23,592 bases of DNA from Chitinophagaceae bacterium (lineage in GTDB: Bacteria; Bacteroidota; Bacteroidia; Chitinophagales; Chitinophagaceae): positions 1-23,592 of the forward strand of contig JAGKWS010000061.1 in NCBI GenBank assembly GCA_021151685.1. Reading direction: 5' to 3'. Of the stretch, positions 7,228 to 15,056 are shown in pieces; position 1 is the first letter of the stretch, and each line of letters begins with the position of its first letter. The notes under the pieces are model-generated. The model worked only from the letters and a program-made list of their open reading frames with translations. It was not told the origin of the DNA and made no database searches. The position numbers were made by a program, and so were the translations under genes.

Positions 7228-9684
7228 GTGCGCATACATAGTAGCGTAATCCGTCTGTCTGTTGCAATAGCACTGACACCATTTTCTTGTTTGCTGGCCC
7301 AACAGCCCTGCAAGACAATGAATGCATGCCGAAAAAACAGCCACATTACCATAGATGGCCACCTTACCGATGCCGCATGGCACACAGCACCTGTAGCCAC
7401 CAACTTTGTACAGTCGGCACCGCAACCCGGCATGCCCTCAAGGCAGCGTACCGAAGTGCGTATGATGTACGATGATGATGCCATATACATTGGTGCCATC
7501 ATGCACGAAAAAACCGGCGATAGTGTGGTACACCAGCTATCGCCGAGAGATGATTTTGAAGACAGCAATACCGATGCTTTCGGAGTCAATTTCGACACCT
7601 ATCTGGACCGGCAAAATGCCCTGCAATTTGTGGTGACTGCTGCGGGTGTGCAGGCCGATGGCATTGTGCGCTTTGATGGTGTGGACCGATCGTGGAATGC
7701 AGCATGGTTCTCGCGGGTGTCTCACACCGATAGTGGCTGGAGTGTAGAAATGAAGATACCCTATGCCGCACTACGTTTCCCTAAAAAGAGCGAACAGCAA
7801 TGGGGTGTCAACTTTATGCGCATCATCCGCCGTTCGCGCGAAAAGTCTTACTGGAATACCGTAAACCCTGCCGTACCAAATGCTACGGGGCAGGCAGGCC
7901 GTGTAGATAGCATCAGCAACATCAAATCGCCGGTACGGTTGGCGTTATTGCCCTACATATCGGGCTATGCCAGCCAGTATGCAGATGCAAAGTCACAAAG
8001 CATCAATGGTGGCCTCGATTTAAAATATGGCCTGAGTGAAAGTTTTACGCTGGACATGACCTTGGTGCCCGATTTTGGCCAGACACGCTTCGACAATAAA
8101 GTACTCAACCTCTCCCCCATAGAAGTGCGGTACGATGAACGCAGGTATTTCTTTACCGAAGGGGTAAACCTATTCAATAAAAACGACCTTTTCTATTCGC
8201 GCCGGGTAGGCGGTACACCCATCAATGCCGGCAATGCCGAAACCAACCTTTCGGCCAACGAGGTAGTCATATCCAATCCGGCAGCAACCCGTCTATACAA
8301 TGCCTTCAAAATATCGGGGCGTACGGGCAAGAGTACCGGGCTGGGTTTCTTCAATGCAGTTTCGGCCAGTACGGCAGCCATTGTAAAAGACACCATCAAC
8401 AATACCGGACGAAGTATAGAAACATCACCACTTACCAACTACAATGTGATAGTTGTAGATCAGGCACTGAAGAACAATTCTAACATCAGCTTTGTAAATA
8501 CCAGCGTACTGCGCGCCGGCAGCACCTACGATGCCAATGTAAGCTCTGTGCTATACAAATTTGCCAATAAAGCCAATAGTTACGGGTTCAATGGCTCTAC
8601 CGACATAAGCCAGCGCATATATACCAACAATAACGATGTGGGGCACCGCACCATGCTGAATGGTGGCAAACTAAGCGGGAACTACACATGGTCGTTGAAC
8701 ACAAAAGTGATAAGTGACAACTTTAACCCCAACGACTTGGGCTATCTGGACAGGAACAACCTCATATCGGCCGTACTGTACAATGTATACAATACCTACA
8801 AGCCCTTTGGCCACATAAACACTACTTACAACAAGATAGGGCTGGAATATTACCGGGCCTACAACCCGGCAACCTTTGCCAAGGCGGCCATGCATGGCAA
8901 CCATGTGGTAACCTTCACCAGCTTTCATACTATAGGGGCCTATTGGGATGCCCAACCCGGCACTGCCAATGATTATTTTGAACCACGCACCAAAGGCCGG
9001 TATTACCAGTTGCCTGCCAATGCAATGACGGGCGGCTTTATATCGTCCGATTACCGCCGCCGGTTTGCGCTGGACCTTGAAGGGAGCCGAAGGTGGTTTG
9101 GTACCGAAGGTCGTAATGTTGCCTATATGTCGGTATCTCCCCGGTTCCGCTTCACCAACAAGCTATCGGCCATATACTCTTTCTGGACAGAGAACAAAAA
9201 CAATGATGTAGGCTTCGTAGCTCGCCAGTCCGACTCAGTGTATCTGGGCACCAGAAAGCTACAAACCACGGTCAACTCGCTGTATGCATCCTACATCTTC
9301 ACCCGCACCATGTCGCTGGCGTTAGATGCCCGCCACTACTGGGCTCAGGCCAACTATACGCGCTACGATTTTTTGAATACCGACGGTACACTACAGGCAA
9401 CCGGGTACACCAACAATCACAATACCAATTTCAACTCCTTCAATCTGTTCATGAACTTCATATGGCAGTTCAGACCGGGTAGCGAAATGAGCATTGTGTA
9501 CCAGAATAGTGTATATACCAATGGCACTACACTGGCTACAGACTATATGACCAACCTGCGCAACAACCTACAGGCACCACAAAGCAACAGCCTGTCGCTG
9601 AAGGTGATCTATTATCTCGACTATCAGACCATTGCCAATGCCATAACCCGAAAACAAAATACTACCGACACCAAGCGTGGCTGA
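7228..9684 (+). CDS. DUF5916 outer-membrane protein with CBM9-like domain
   Basis: The 818-residue product has an N-terminal signal peptide (cleavage near LLAQQ, about residue 25). A carbohydrate-binding family 9-like beta-sandwich follows at about residues 38-215, with the hallmark ITIDGHLTDAAWHTA and MYDDDAIYIGA. The remaining roughly 600 residues are the DUF5916 barrel-like region, with PDFGQTRFDNKVLNLSPIE, FFTEGVNLF and many Tyr/Asn-rich strands. These proteins are presumed surface proteins of unknown role; sugar or peptide binding is inferred from the CBM9 fold only. The start is GTG at 7228-7230; no in-frame ATG exists between it and the upstream stop, and the signal peptide begins right there. 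It is 36 nt behind the DUF6029 gene, so very likely co-transcribed. Confidence 0.88.
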   Translation: MRIHSSVIRLSVAIALTPFSCLLAQQPCKTMNACRKNSHITIDGHLTDAAWHTAPVATNFVQSAPQPGMPSRQRTEVRMMYDDDAIYIGAIMHEKTGDSVVHQLSPRDDFEDSNTDAFGVNFDTYLDRQNALQFVVTAAGVQADGIVRFDGVDRSWNAAWFSRVSHTDSGWSVEMKIPYAALRFPKKSEQQWGVNFMRIIRRSREKSYWNTVNPAVPNATGQAGRVDSISNIKSPVRLALLPYISGYASQYADAKSQSINGGLDLKYGLSESFTLDMTLVPDFGQTRFDNKVLNLSPIEVRYDERRYFFTEGVNLFNKNDLFYSRRVGGTPINAGNAETNLSANEVVISNPAATRLYNAFKISGRTGKSTGLGFFNAVSASTAAIVKDTINNTGRSIETSPLTNYNVIVVDQALKNNSNISFVNTSVLRAGSTYDANVSSVLYKFANKANSYGFNGSTDISQRIYTNNNDVGHRTMLNGGKLSGNYTWSLNTKVISDNFNPNDLGYLDRNNLISAVLYNVYNTYKPFGHINTTYNKIGLEYYRAYNPATFAKAAMHGNHVVTFTSFHTIGAYWDAQPGTANDYFEPRTKGRYYQLPANAMTGGFISSDYRRRFALDLEGSRRWFGTEGRNVAYMSVSPRFRFTNKLSAIYSFWTENKNNDVGFVARQSDSVYLGTRKLQTTVNSLYASYIFTRTMSLALDARHYWAQANYTRYDFLNTDGTLQATGYTNNHNTNFNSFNLFMNFIWQFRPGSEMSIVYQNSVYTNGTTLATDYMTNLRNNLQAPQSNSLSLKVIYYLDYQTIANAITRKQNTTDTKRG

Positions 9685-9727
9685 TATGCCCGCCAATGTT
9701 TGCTTTTGCGGCAAAGGACCCATAGAC

Positions 9728-9769
9728 ATAAACAATTGAGGCTGCCCATGGGCAGCCTCAATTGTTTAT
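9728..9769. terminator. 42-nt perfect palindrome, bidirectional terminator
   Basis: Positions 9728-9748 and 9749-9769 are exact reverse complements with no spacer, centred on CCCATGGG. The sequence lies between the convergent DUF5916 (+) and barrel (-) genes. The GC core with AT-rich ends rich in A on one side and T on the other fits a two-way intrinsic terminator. Confidence 0.75.
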
Positions 9770-9788
9770 AATGTTATTTGTCTACAGA

Positions 9789-10499
9789 CTATTTAAGCGT
9801 ATAGCCAATTTTGAATGACCCCTGAGTGAGGAAGTTTACACCCTCGTTGTAGCCACCAACACGGTCGAAGTAAGTGAAACCAAAACCAAGCTCTGCACCT
9901 ATGTACAGATGGTGTGCTACGTGTACATTCACCGAGTTGTTGATCATCATACCCAGCAAAAAACGCTCGCGCGAGCCTGTGTAGTAGTATGGTGCATATA
10001 TGTACTGACTGTTGTACATGGGGTAATAGTAATTGTCGTATCTACGACCATAACCTATTACCGCATTGGGGCCTACTGCATACTTGCAACGCCCCATACC
10101 TGTAGGGTAAAATTTCACTCCCGGCATTGCATACATCATATAGTTGGGCATATTGTTTACACGCTGCGAACCATAATAATCGTAGTTATTATTATTCACA
10201 CTGAATGACGCAATAAAAGGTACATATACCGACAGCATACCCTGTGGCTCTACGGCACGCTCGTAGCTGAGACCTACGCCCACACCACTCTCTGTAAACT
10301 GAAAAGGAGACAATGCGATTGTAGTACGGCGCATCCACGATGGGGCGTTCATGTCTACCATTCCGTTTCTTTTGCCGGGCATAGGGCTACCATCCAGCCC
10401 TATTTTTTCGTTCAGAATACGGTCATCGTCGCCATCCTGCGCAAATGCGCCAGTGCTGAACGAAAGAATTGAAAGGGCTGCTACAAATAGTTTTTTCAT
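9789..10499 (-). CDS. Small outer-membrane beta-barrel protein, hypothetical
   Basis: The 236-residue product has a clean signal peptide (MKKLFVAALSILSFSTGAFAQ). It is followed by an acidic stretch (DGDDDR) and a linker, then amphipathic strands from about residue 55 (TTIALSPFQF, GVGLSYERAV, GMLSVYVPFIASF). The middle is very rich in Tyr, Asn and Met (YNSQYIYAPYYY). It ends in strand-like GSFKIGYTLK. This pattern fits a porin-like or OmpW/OmpA-barrel-type protein with about eight strands; I do not recognise a named family. The ATG at 10497-10499 is chosen because it starts the signal peptide; the frame extends 22 codons further upstream without signal-like sequence. It is convergent with DUF5916 and follows purM on the same strand after 105 nt. 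Confidence 0.7.
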   Translation of the reverse strand: MKKLFVAALSILSFSTGAFAQDGDDDRILNEKIGLDGSPMPGKRNGMVDMNAPSWMRRTTIALSPFQFTESGVGVGLSYERAVEPQGMLSVYVPFIASFSVNNNNYDYYGSQRVNNMPNYMMYAMPGVKFYPTGMGRCKYAVGPNAVIGYGRRYDNYYYPMYNSQYIYAPYYYTGSRERFLLGMMINNSVNVHVAHHLYIGAELGFGFTYFDRVGGYNEGVNFLTQGSFKIGYTLK

Positions 10500-10604
10500 T
10501 TTTTTCTTTTTAGCGTTGTTCTTATCGTTGTGAATTATACTGTGAAGATAAAATATATCTTCCACACATTCCTACAATTAGATTGATATTTTTTTGTATC
10601 CAAA

Positions 10605-11771
10605 TCAGGTATAACTGAAAGTACCTTTAGCACTATCAATGATTACCTCTTTCTTTTCTGCACCCTCTACCCTACCCGATATTTGCGCCTCTATGCCAAA
10701 AGATGCAGCTATAGCCACAATGTCGGCTGCGGTATCGCTGTCGGTAAACACTTCCAGTCGCTGCCCCATGTTGAATACCTGATACATTTCGCGCCAGTCG
10801 GTGCCGGCAGCGTCTTGTATCATGGTAAATAACGGAGGAATTGGCAATAAATTGTCCTTCACTACACGCAATGCTGAAGGAAGGTAATGCAGGCATTTAC
10901 TTTGCCCGCCACCGCTACAATGTATGATGCCGTGTATGCGCTCGCGGTGCTGCTGCAATACCTTCAGTATCACCGGGGCATACGTACGCGTTGGCGACAG
11001 TATCAGTTTGCCTACATCCAGCCCGGTTTCAGTGGCATCAGTCAGTTTGTACTTACCATTGTATACTACATCCTCTGGCAGGTTGGGGTCTACACTTTCG
11101 GGATATTTACGCGCATATTCCTTGTTCAGCAGCTCGTGCCGGGCACTGGTGAGCCCATTGCTACCCATGCCACTATTATAAGCAGTCTCGTAAGTTGCCT
11201 GCCCATAACTGGCCAGGGATACTACCACATCGCCGGGGCGCATGTTTTCGGTAGTTACCAGCTCGCTACGCTTCATGCGGCAGGCCATGGTACCATCTAC
11301 TATCACCGTGCGCACCACATCGCCTACATCGGCAGTTTCGCCACCCAAAAAGTGAATGTCGATACCATAATTTTTCATTTCATCGAAATAAGCCTGCGTA
11401 CCGTTGATGATAGCCGAAATAACCTCGCCCGGTATCAGATGTTTGTTGCGACCAATGGTAGACGAATACGTGAATGGCCCCGTAGCACCTACACATAGCA
11501 GGTCATCGGTATTCATTACTATACTATCTATGGCTATACCCTGCCACACACTCATGTCGCCGGTCTCCTTCCAGTACATGTAGGCCAGTATCGATTTTGT
11601 GCCCGCACCATCGGCATGCATCAGGTTGCAAAACTCGGGGTCATTACCCCAATAGTCGGGATAAATCTTACAAAAGGCATTGGGAAACAATCCTTTGTCC
11701 AGTTTTGCTACGGCCTTGTGTACGTCTTCTTTTTGCGCAGAAACACCACGCTGGTTGTATCGGTTACTCAA
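10605..11771 (-). CDS. purM: Phosphoribosylformylglycinamidine cyclo-ligase (AIR synthase)
   Basis: PurM catalyses the ATP-dependent ring closure of FGAM to aminoimidazole ribonucleotide, the fifth step of purine synthesis, in the cytoplasm. The PurM signature DGAGTK is at 54-59, followed by the long helix region, DLLCVGATG, FLGGETADVGD and the ATP-binding C-terminal domain with SGGGQSKC. At 388 residues it is slightly longer than the enterobacterial enzyme and matches the Bacteroidota form, which starts MSNRYNQRGVSAQKE. The start codon is TTG at 11769-11771: no ATG or GTG lies between it and the upstream in-frame stop, and the N-terminus matches relatives. No other pur gene is adjacent. A -7 element lies 20 nt upstream. 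Confidence 0.95.
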   Translation of the reverse strand: MSNRYNQRGVSAQKEDVHKAVAKLDKGLFPNAFCKIYPDYWGNDPEFCNLMHADGAGTKSILAYMYWKETGDMSVWQGIAIDSIVMNTDDLLCVGATGPFTYSSTIGRNKHLIPGEVISAIINGTQAYFDEMKNYGIDIHFLGGETADVGDVVRTVIVDGTMACRMKRSELVTTENMRPGDVVVSLASYGQATYETAYNSGMGSNGLTSARHELLNKEYARKYPESVDPNLPEDVVYNGKYKLTDATETGLDVGKLILSPTRTYAPVILKVLQQHRERIHGIIHCSGGGQSKCLHYLPSALRVVKDNLLPIPPLFTMIQDAAGTDWREMYQVFNMGQRLEVFTDSDTAADIVAIAASFGIEAQISGRVEGAEKKEVIIDSAKGTFSYT

Positions 11772-11790
11772 AACAATGAAATTAGAGTGT

Positions 11791-11798
11791 CAAAGGTA
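11791..11798 (-). promoter_or_regulatory. Probable -7 element of purM
   Basis: TACCTTTG on the minus strand matches TAnnTTTG. No clear TTTG is found at the expected -33 position. Initiation would be near 11785, giving a leader of only about 13 nt before the TTG start. The element begins only two bases beyond the hairpin that ends the rfbC transcript. Confidence 0.5.
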
Positions 11799-11800
11799 AA

Positions 11801-11838
11801 ACAATGTTGCCACCATGCAGCCGTTGGCAACACATTGT
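11801..11838 (-). terminator. Terminator hairpin after rfbC
   Basis: On the minus strand ACAATG-TG-TTGCCA pairs with TGGCAA-CATTGT around a 12-nt loop, with a 2-nt bulge, followed by TTT. It lies seven bases after the rfbC stop and would end the CDP-sugar operon before purM. Confidence 0.6.
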
Positions 11839-11844
11839 AGTAAA

Positions 11845-12396
11845 CTATAGTATCTGCATCTTGAATGGACTCTCAAAATCGGCCAAAGCGGGAAATGACA
11901 AATCTCTTGCCGAGATGATCGGATTGTCCTGCTCCCAATCAAAACTCAAACTATCGTACCGTATGCCGGTATCGTGATCTTTGCTGTATTCCGAAGATAC
12001 CAGATAATATGTCATCGCATCATCTGTCAACGCCTTGAACCCATGTGCAAAGCCCTCTGGTATAAAATAGGCTTTATGATTGTCGGCACTCAGTACGGTA
12101 GCATAGCACTGCCCGTATGTGGCAGCGTCTGTTCGCAAATCTACTATTACATCCAGTATAGCCCCCTGCGGGCAAAAAACCACCTTGCTATGCTGGTGGG
12201 GTGGCAACTGAAAGTGCATACCCCGTATCACCCCGGCCTTTGAAAAAGAAAAATAGCTTTCCTTCAACTGAAAGTGGATACCAGCAGCCTGCAAATTAGC
12301 ATCATGAAACGTTTTGGTGAACGAGCCACGATGGTCGGTAGAGAATGGCATTGTTATCAGGTGAGCCCCCTGTAGCGGCAGTGCTTCTATTTGCAT
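11845..12396 (-). CDS. rfbC: dTDP-4-dehydrorhamnose 3,5-epimerase family protein (RmlC-like)
   Basis: This 183-residue cupin-type sugar-nucleotide epimerase inverts C3 and/or C5 of a 4-keto-6-deoxyhexose nucleotide. Visible motifs are RGMHFQ with the catalytic-base His61, DVIVDLR near 82-88, IPEGFAHGF near 112-120, and the C-terminal sheet pair SFDW. The position of the TDYY motif of typical RmlC enzymes reads SSEY here (134-137), so the catalytic acid may differ and the enzyme may be a single-position epimerase; that is tentative. It lies 15 nt after rfbG and is the last gene of the rfbF-rfbG-rfbC operon. The substrate is therefore likely CDP-4-keto-6-deoxyglucose rather than the dTDP sugar implied by the family name. 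Confidence 0.88.
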   Translation of the reverse strand: MQIEALPLQGAHLITMPFSTDHRGSFTKTFHDANLQAAGIHFQLKESYFSFSKAGVIRGMHFQLPPHQHSKVVFCPQGAILDVIVDLRTDAATYGQCYATVLSADNHKAYFIPEGFAHGFKALTDDAMTYYLVSSEYSKDHDTGIRYDSLSFDWEQDNPIISARDLSFPALADFESPFKMQIL

Positions 12397-12411
12397 GTAT
12401 GTGTTTTTCTA

Positions 12412-13497
12412 TCAGGAAAAATACTGCGTTATCTGCATCATACACTTCTCCTGTGCAGTAAGGTGCCTGTTGGCATACCACTCGGCTGTCCACCTGATGG
12501 CCGTTGCTGCATCCATAATGGGTACCCAACCCAGTTCGTACGCTGCCTTGCTGCTATCCAGCAATAGTAGTTTCGCCTCGTGGGGGGCAGTTGCATCGGC
12601 TGTTATGGTATATTCTCCCTTGCCATAATGCGCAATAAACACTTTTGTAAGGTCTTCCACCGTCAGCATATCGTTGGGGTTGGGCCCAAAGTTATATGCA
12701 GTACTATGGCGTACAGGGTCATTGGCCATTTTTGCTCCTAATATCAGGTAGGCCGATAGTGGCTCCAGCACATGTTGCCATGGCCGCACAGAATGCGGGT
12801 TGCGCAAGCCTACCGTATCGCCAAAAGACAATGCACGAACTATGTCGGCCACAATACGGTCGTCCGAGTAATCGCCACCACCTATTACATTACCCGCTCT
12901 TGCGGCAGCAATAGACGTTTGGTGGGCATCATACTTATCGGGGTTAAAAAACGACCTTCTGTAAGAATCAATAATAATCTCTGCTGCAGCCTTACTGGCC
13001 GAATAGGGATCGTAACCACCCAACTTATCATCTTCGGCAAATGGCATGCCCCGTTCAGGGTTATCATATACCTTGTCAGTAGTTATCATCACCCCTACTA
13101 CCTTGTTGGTAAGGCTACGCATAGCGTCCAGCACATGGGCAGTACCCTGTGCGTTTACCATAAAGGTATAAGACGGCATATCGTACCCTCGGCGCACCAG
13201 CGGCTGCGCAGCCATATGAAACACAAAATCGGGCTCGAAACGCACCATCTCCGTTTGCAGTTTCTGCTTATCGCATATGTCTGCTATCACCGAGCTGTAG
13301 CATAGTTTATCGCCACCTATCTGGTGGTACAGGTCATTGGGCTTTTCGGGGCTCAGGGCATATCCCTTTACATTGGCCCCCAACCAATGAAGTATCTGTA
13401 TGAGCCACGCCCCCTTGAACCCGGTATGACCAGTTACAAAGACTCGTTTGCCGTTGTATGCCTGGCGCAATGCCGCTACACTTACCATTTTTTCCAT
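12412..13497 (-). CDS. rfbG: CDP-glucose 4,6-dehydratase
   Basis: This short-chain dehydrogenase/reductase converts CDP-glucose to CDP-4-keto-6-deoxyglucose using bound NAD. With the start at 13495-13497 it has 361 residues. The nucleotide-binding motif VTGHTGFKGAWL is at 21-32. The catalytic Thr-Asp-Lys is at 140-142 (TTDKVYDN) and YSASK supplies Tyr165 and Lys169. These are typical of RfbG rather than dTDP-glucose dehydratase (which has DEVYG). The frame runs upstream into rfbF, so the start must be near the rfbF stop: ATG at 13497 (16-nt overlap) or ATG at 13488, where ATGGTAA overlaps the rfbF stop by 7 nt. Both suggest translational coupling. Confidence 0.93.
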   Translation of the reverse strand: MEKMVSVAALRQAYNGKRVFVTGHTGFKGAWLIQILHWLGANVKGYALSPEKPNDLYHQIGGDKLCYSSVIADICDKQKLQTEMVRFEPDFVFHMAAQPLVRRGYDMPSYTFMVNAQGTAHVLDAMRSLTNKVVGVMITTDKVYDNPERGMPFAEDDKLGGYDPYSASKAAAEIIIDSYRRSFFNPDKYDAHQTSIAAARAGNVIGGGDYSDDRIVADIVRALSFGDTVGLRNPHSVRPWQHVLEPLSAYLILGAKMANDPVRHSTAYNFGPNPNDMLTVEDLTKVFIAHYGKGEYTITADATAPHEAKLLLLDSSKAAYELGWVPIMDAATAIRWTAEWYANRHLTAQEKCMMQITQYFS

Positions 13498-14255
13498 AGC
13501 GGGTCGTTTTGCCACATTTGTTCCAGTTCTTCTTTGTCGCGTAGCGTATCCATACACTTCCAAAATGCATGGTGTTTGTAAGCTGCTATCTGCTTGTCGC
13601 GGGCAAGGTCATTCATGGGCTGGCGTTCCCACATTATGTCATCGGCATCGTCGTGCAGGTATTGACCTATAGATGGCTCTACCACAAAAAAGCCTCCGTT
13701 TATCCATGTACCAGAGTCGGCAGGCTTTTCTTCAAAGCTATCTATAGTACCATTATCCTCCATCTTGATGATGCCAAACCTGCTTGTAGCCTGTATGGCC
13801 GTCATAGTACATATCTTACCGTTGCTTTTATGAAAACGTAGCAACTCGTCTATGTTCACATCACTCACCCCATCGCCATAGGTAAGCAAAAAAGGCTCGT
13901 TGCCTACATACGGCAATACACGCTTCAGCCTACCAGCCGTCATGGTATCGAGCCCGGTATCAATCATAGATATCTTGAATGGCTCGGCCGAATTGCGGTG
14001 CCACTGCACACTATTGTCCGAAAGGTCTACCGTAAGATCGGCATTATGCAGAAAATAGTTGGCAAAATATTCTTTAATAATATGCCCCTTATAACCAAGA
14101 CAAATGATAAATTCGGTGTGCCCGTAAGCAGCATAAATTTTCATTATATGCCACAATATAGGCTTTCCACCTATTTCTATCATGGGTTTTGGGCGTAGCG
14201 AAGACTCCTCTGAAATCCGGGTTCCTCTACCACCTGCAAATATGACTACCTTCAT
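13482..14255 (-). CDS. rfbF: Glucose-1-phosphate cytidylyltransferase
   Basis: RfbF joins CTP and glucose-1-phosphate to form CDP-glucose, the entry to CDP-deoxysugars. The 257-residue length equals the usual family length when translation starts at the ATG at 14253-14255. MKVVIFAGGRGTRISEESSLRPKPM carries the nucleotidyltransferase signature (residues 1-25). GGKPILWHIMKIYAAYG and the metal-binding YGDGVSDV follow. The C-terminal sequence ends LWKKW. It overlaps rfbG and heads an operon with rfbG and rfbC. A -7 element lies 18 nt upstream. A seven-codon upstream extension is possible but overlaps nothing useful. Confidence 0.95.
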   Translation of the reverse strand: MKVVIFAGGRGTRISEESSLRPKPMIEIGGKPILWHIMKIYAAYGHTEFIICLGYKGHIIKEYFANYFLHNADLTVDLSDNSVQWHRNSAEPFKISMIDTGLDTMTAGRLKRVLPYVGNEPFLLTYGDGVSDVNIDELLRFHKSNGKICTMTAIQATSRFGIIKMEDNGTIDSFEEKPADSGTWINGGFFVVEPSIGQYLHDDADDIMWERQPMNDLARDKQIAAYKHHAFWKCMDTLRDKEELEQMWQNDPLWKKW

Positions 14256-14273
14256 CGGGACGATTATAAACGA

Positions 14274-14281
14274 CAAATATA
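14274..14281 (-). promoter_or_regulatory. Probable -7 element of the rfbFGC operon
   Basis: TATATTTG on the minus strand is an exact TAnnTTTG match 18 nt before the rfbF ATG. No TTTG is found at normal -33 spacing, so the promoter may be weak or need an activator. Confidence 0.45.
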
Positions 14282-14396
14282 ACGGATTTGCCAGAATGCA
14301 GCCCTACCACAAAAATATGGTGTAATACAGTCTGGATGGGCTTATCCACATCTTTTACATACTTTGCCAGCCAACATCCTGAACGGCTGAAATTTA

Positions 14397-14427
14397 TTTG
14401 GATACTTAATCTGTTTAATTAAATTTG
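14397..14427 (+). promoter_or_regulatory. Bacteroidota-type promoter of the DUF3276 gene
   Basis: TTTG (14397-14400), 19 nt, then TAAATTTG (14420-14427): exact consensus at good spacing. Initiation would be near 14432, which places the first in-frame GTG (14427-14429) upstream of the transcript and so decides the start codon of the gene. Confidence 0.75.
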
Positions 14428-14456
14428 TGACGCATTTATCACTCAAATCCGAATTT

Positions 14457-14861
14457 GTGACGTACGAAAACAAAAATTTTGACGATAACCGGGGGGACAG
14501 CCGCAACGAAAGTCTTTACAGCAAACGTATAAAAGCAGGTAAAAGAAGAACCTACTTTTTCGACGTGAGAGCTACTCGGGGTAATGATTATTTCATTACC
14601 ATTACCGAAAGCAAGAAGCGTTTTGACGACAATGGCTACGACCGTCATAAGATGTTTCTGTACAAAGAAGATTTCAACAAATTTCTGATTGGTCTTACAG
14701 ATACCATCAACTTTGTGAAAACTGACCTGATGCCGGATTTCGATTTTGATGCATTCAACCACGAGCAAGAAAACGAAGAAAGTAACAACATTGCTGCAGA
14801 AATGCCCATCTCCTCTATTCAGGTAGAAGACAACAGCTCTGTTGACGACTGGAAGATGTAA
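14457..14861 (+). CDS. DUF3276 family PUR-domain-like protein
   Basis: This is a cytoplasmic protein of 134 residues. The family-typical core is SLYSKRIKAGKRRTYFFDVRATRGNDYFITITESKKRF followed by KMFLYKEDFNKFL, with an acidic tail. DUF3276 proteins of Bacteroidota adopt a PUR-alpha-like nucleic-acid-binding fold; the biological target is unknown. The longer frame starts at a GTG at 14427, but that codon overlaps the -7 element, so the GTG at 14457-14459 is chosen; it gives an N-terminus close to relatives. An 11-nt direct repeat (AATTTGTGACG) spans the -7 box (14422-14432) and the start codon (14452-14462). A strong hairpin follows the stop. Confidence 0.82.
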   Translation: MTYENKNFDDNRGDSRNESLYSKRIKAGKRRTYFFDVRATRGNDYFITITESKKRFDDNGYDRHKMFLYKEDFNKFLIGLTDTINFVKTDLMPDFDFDAFNHEQENEESNNIAAEMPISSIQVEDNSSVDDWKM

Positions 14862-14881
14862 CTACAACTAAATATCATAAT

Positions 14882-14917
14882 AAAAGCCTGTTTCAGATAA
14901 CAATGAAACAGGCTTTT
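14882..14917. terminator. Terminator hairpin after DUF3276 gene
   Basis: AAAAGCCTGTTTCA (14882-14895) pairs perfectly with TGAAACAGGCTTTT (14904-14917) around an 8-nt loop. The right arm ends in a T-run for the plus strand and the left arm gives one for the minus strand, so it may also stop the convergent TPR gene. Confidence 0.85.
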
Positions 14918-15056
14918 CTTGTTAGACCAAGTATTACAACTACCCTGTACATGTATGTTGTCATCATATCCCTTAGCCGTTGCAAAATGTACCAATAAAA
15001 AAAAGGTAGACACTTTTGAGAGTATCTACCTATGTTATTAAAGTAAAGAACAAACC

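Noticed and set aside
10887..11498. 203-codon plus-strand frame opposite purM
   Set aside because: It is fully antisense to a certain gene, with no recognisable motif, odd composition and no promoter.
12772..13305. 177-codon plus-strand frame opposite rfbG
   Set aside because: It is a shadow of rfbG; rich in Tyr/His/Arg as expected from reverse-strand reading.
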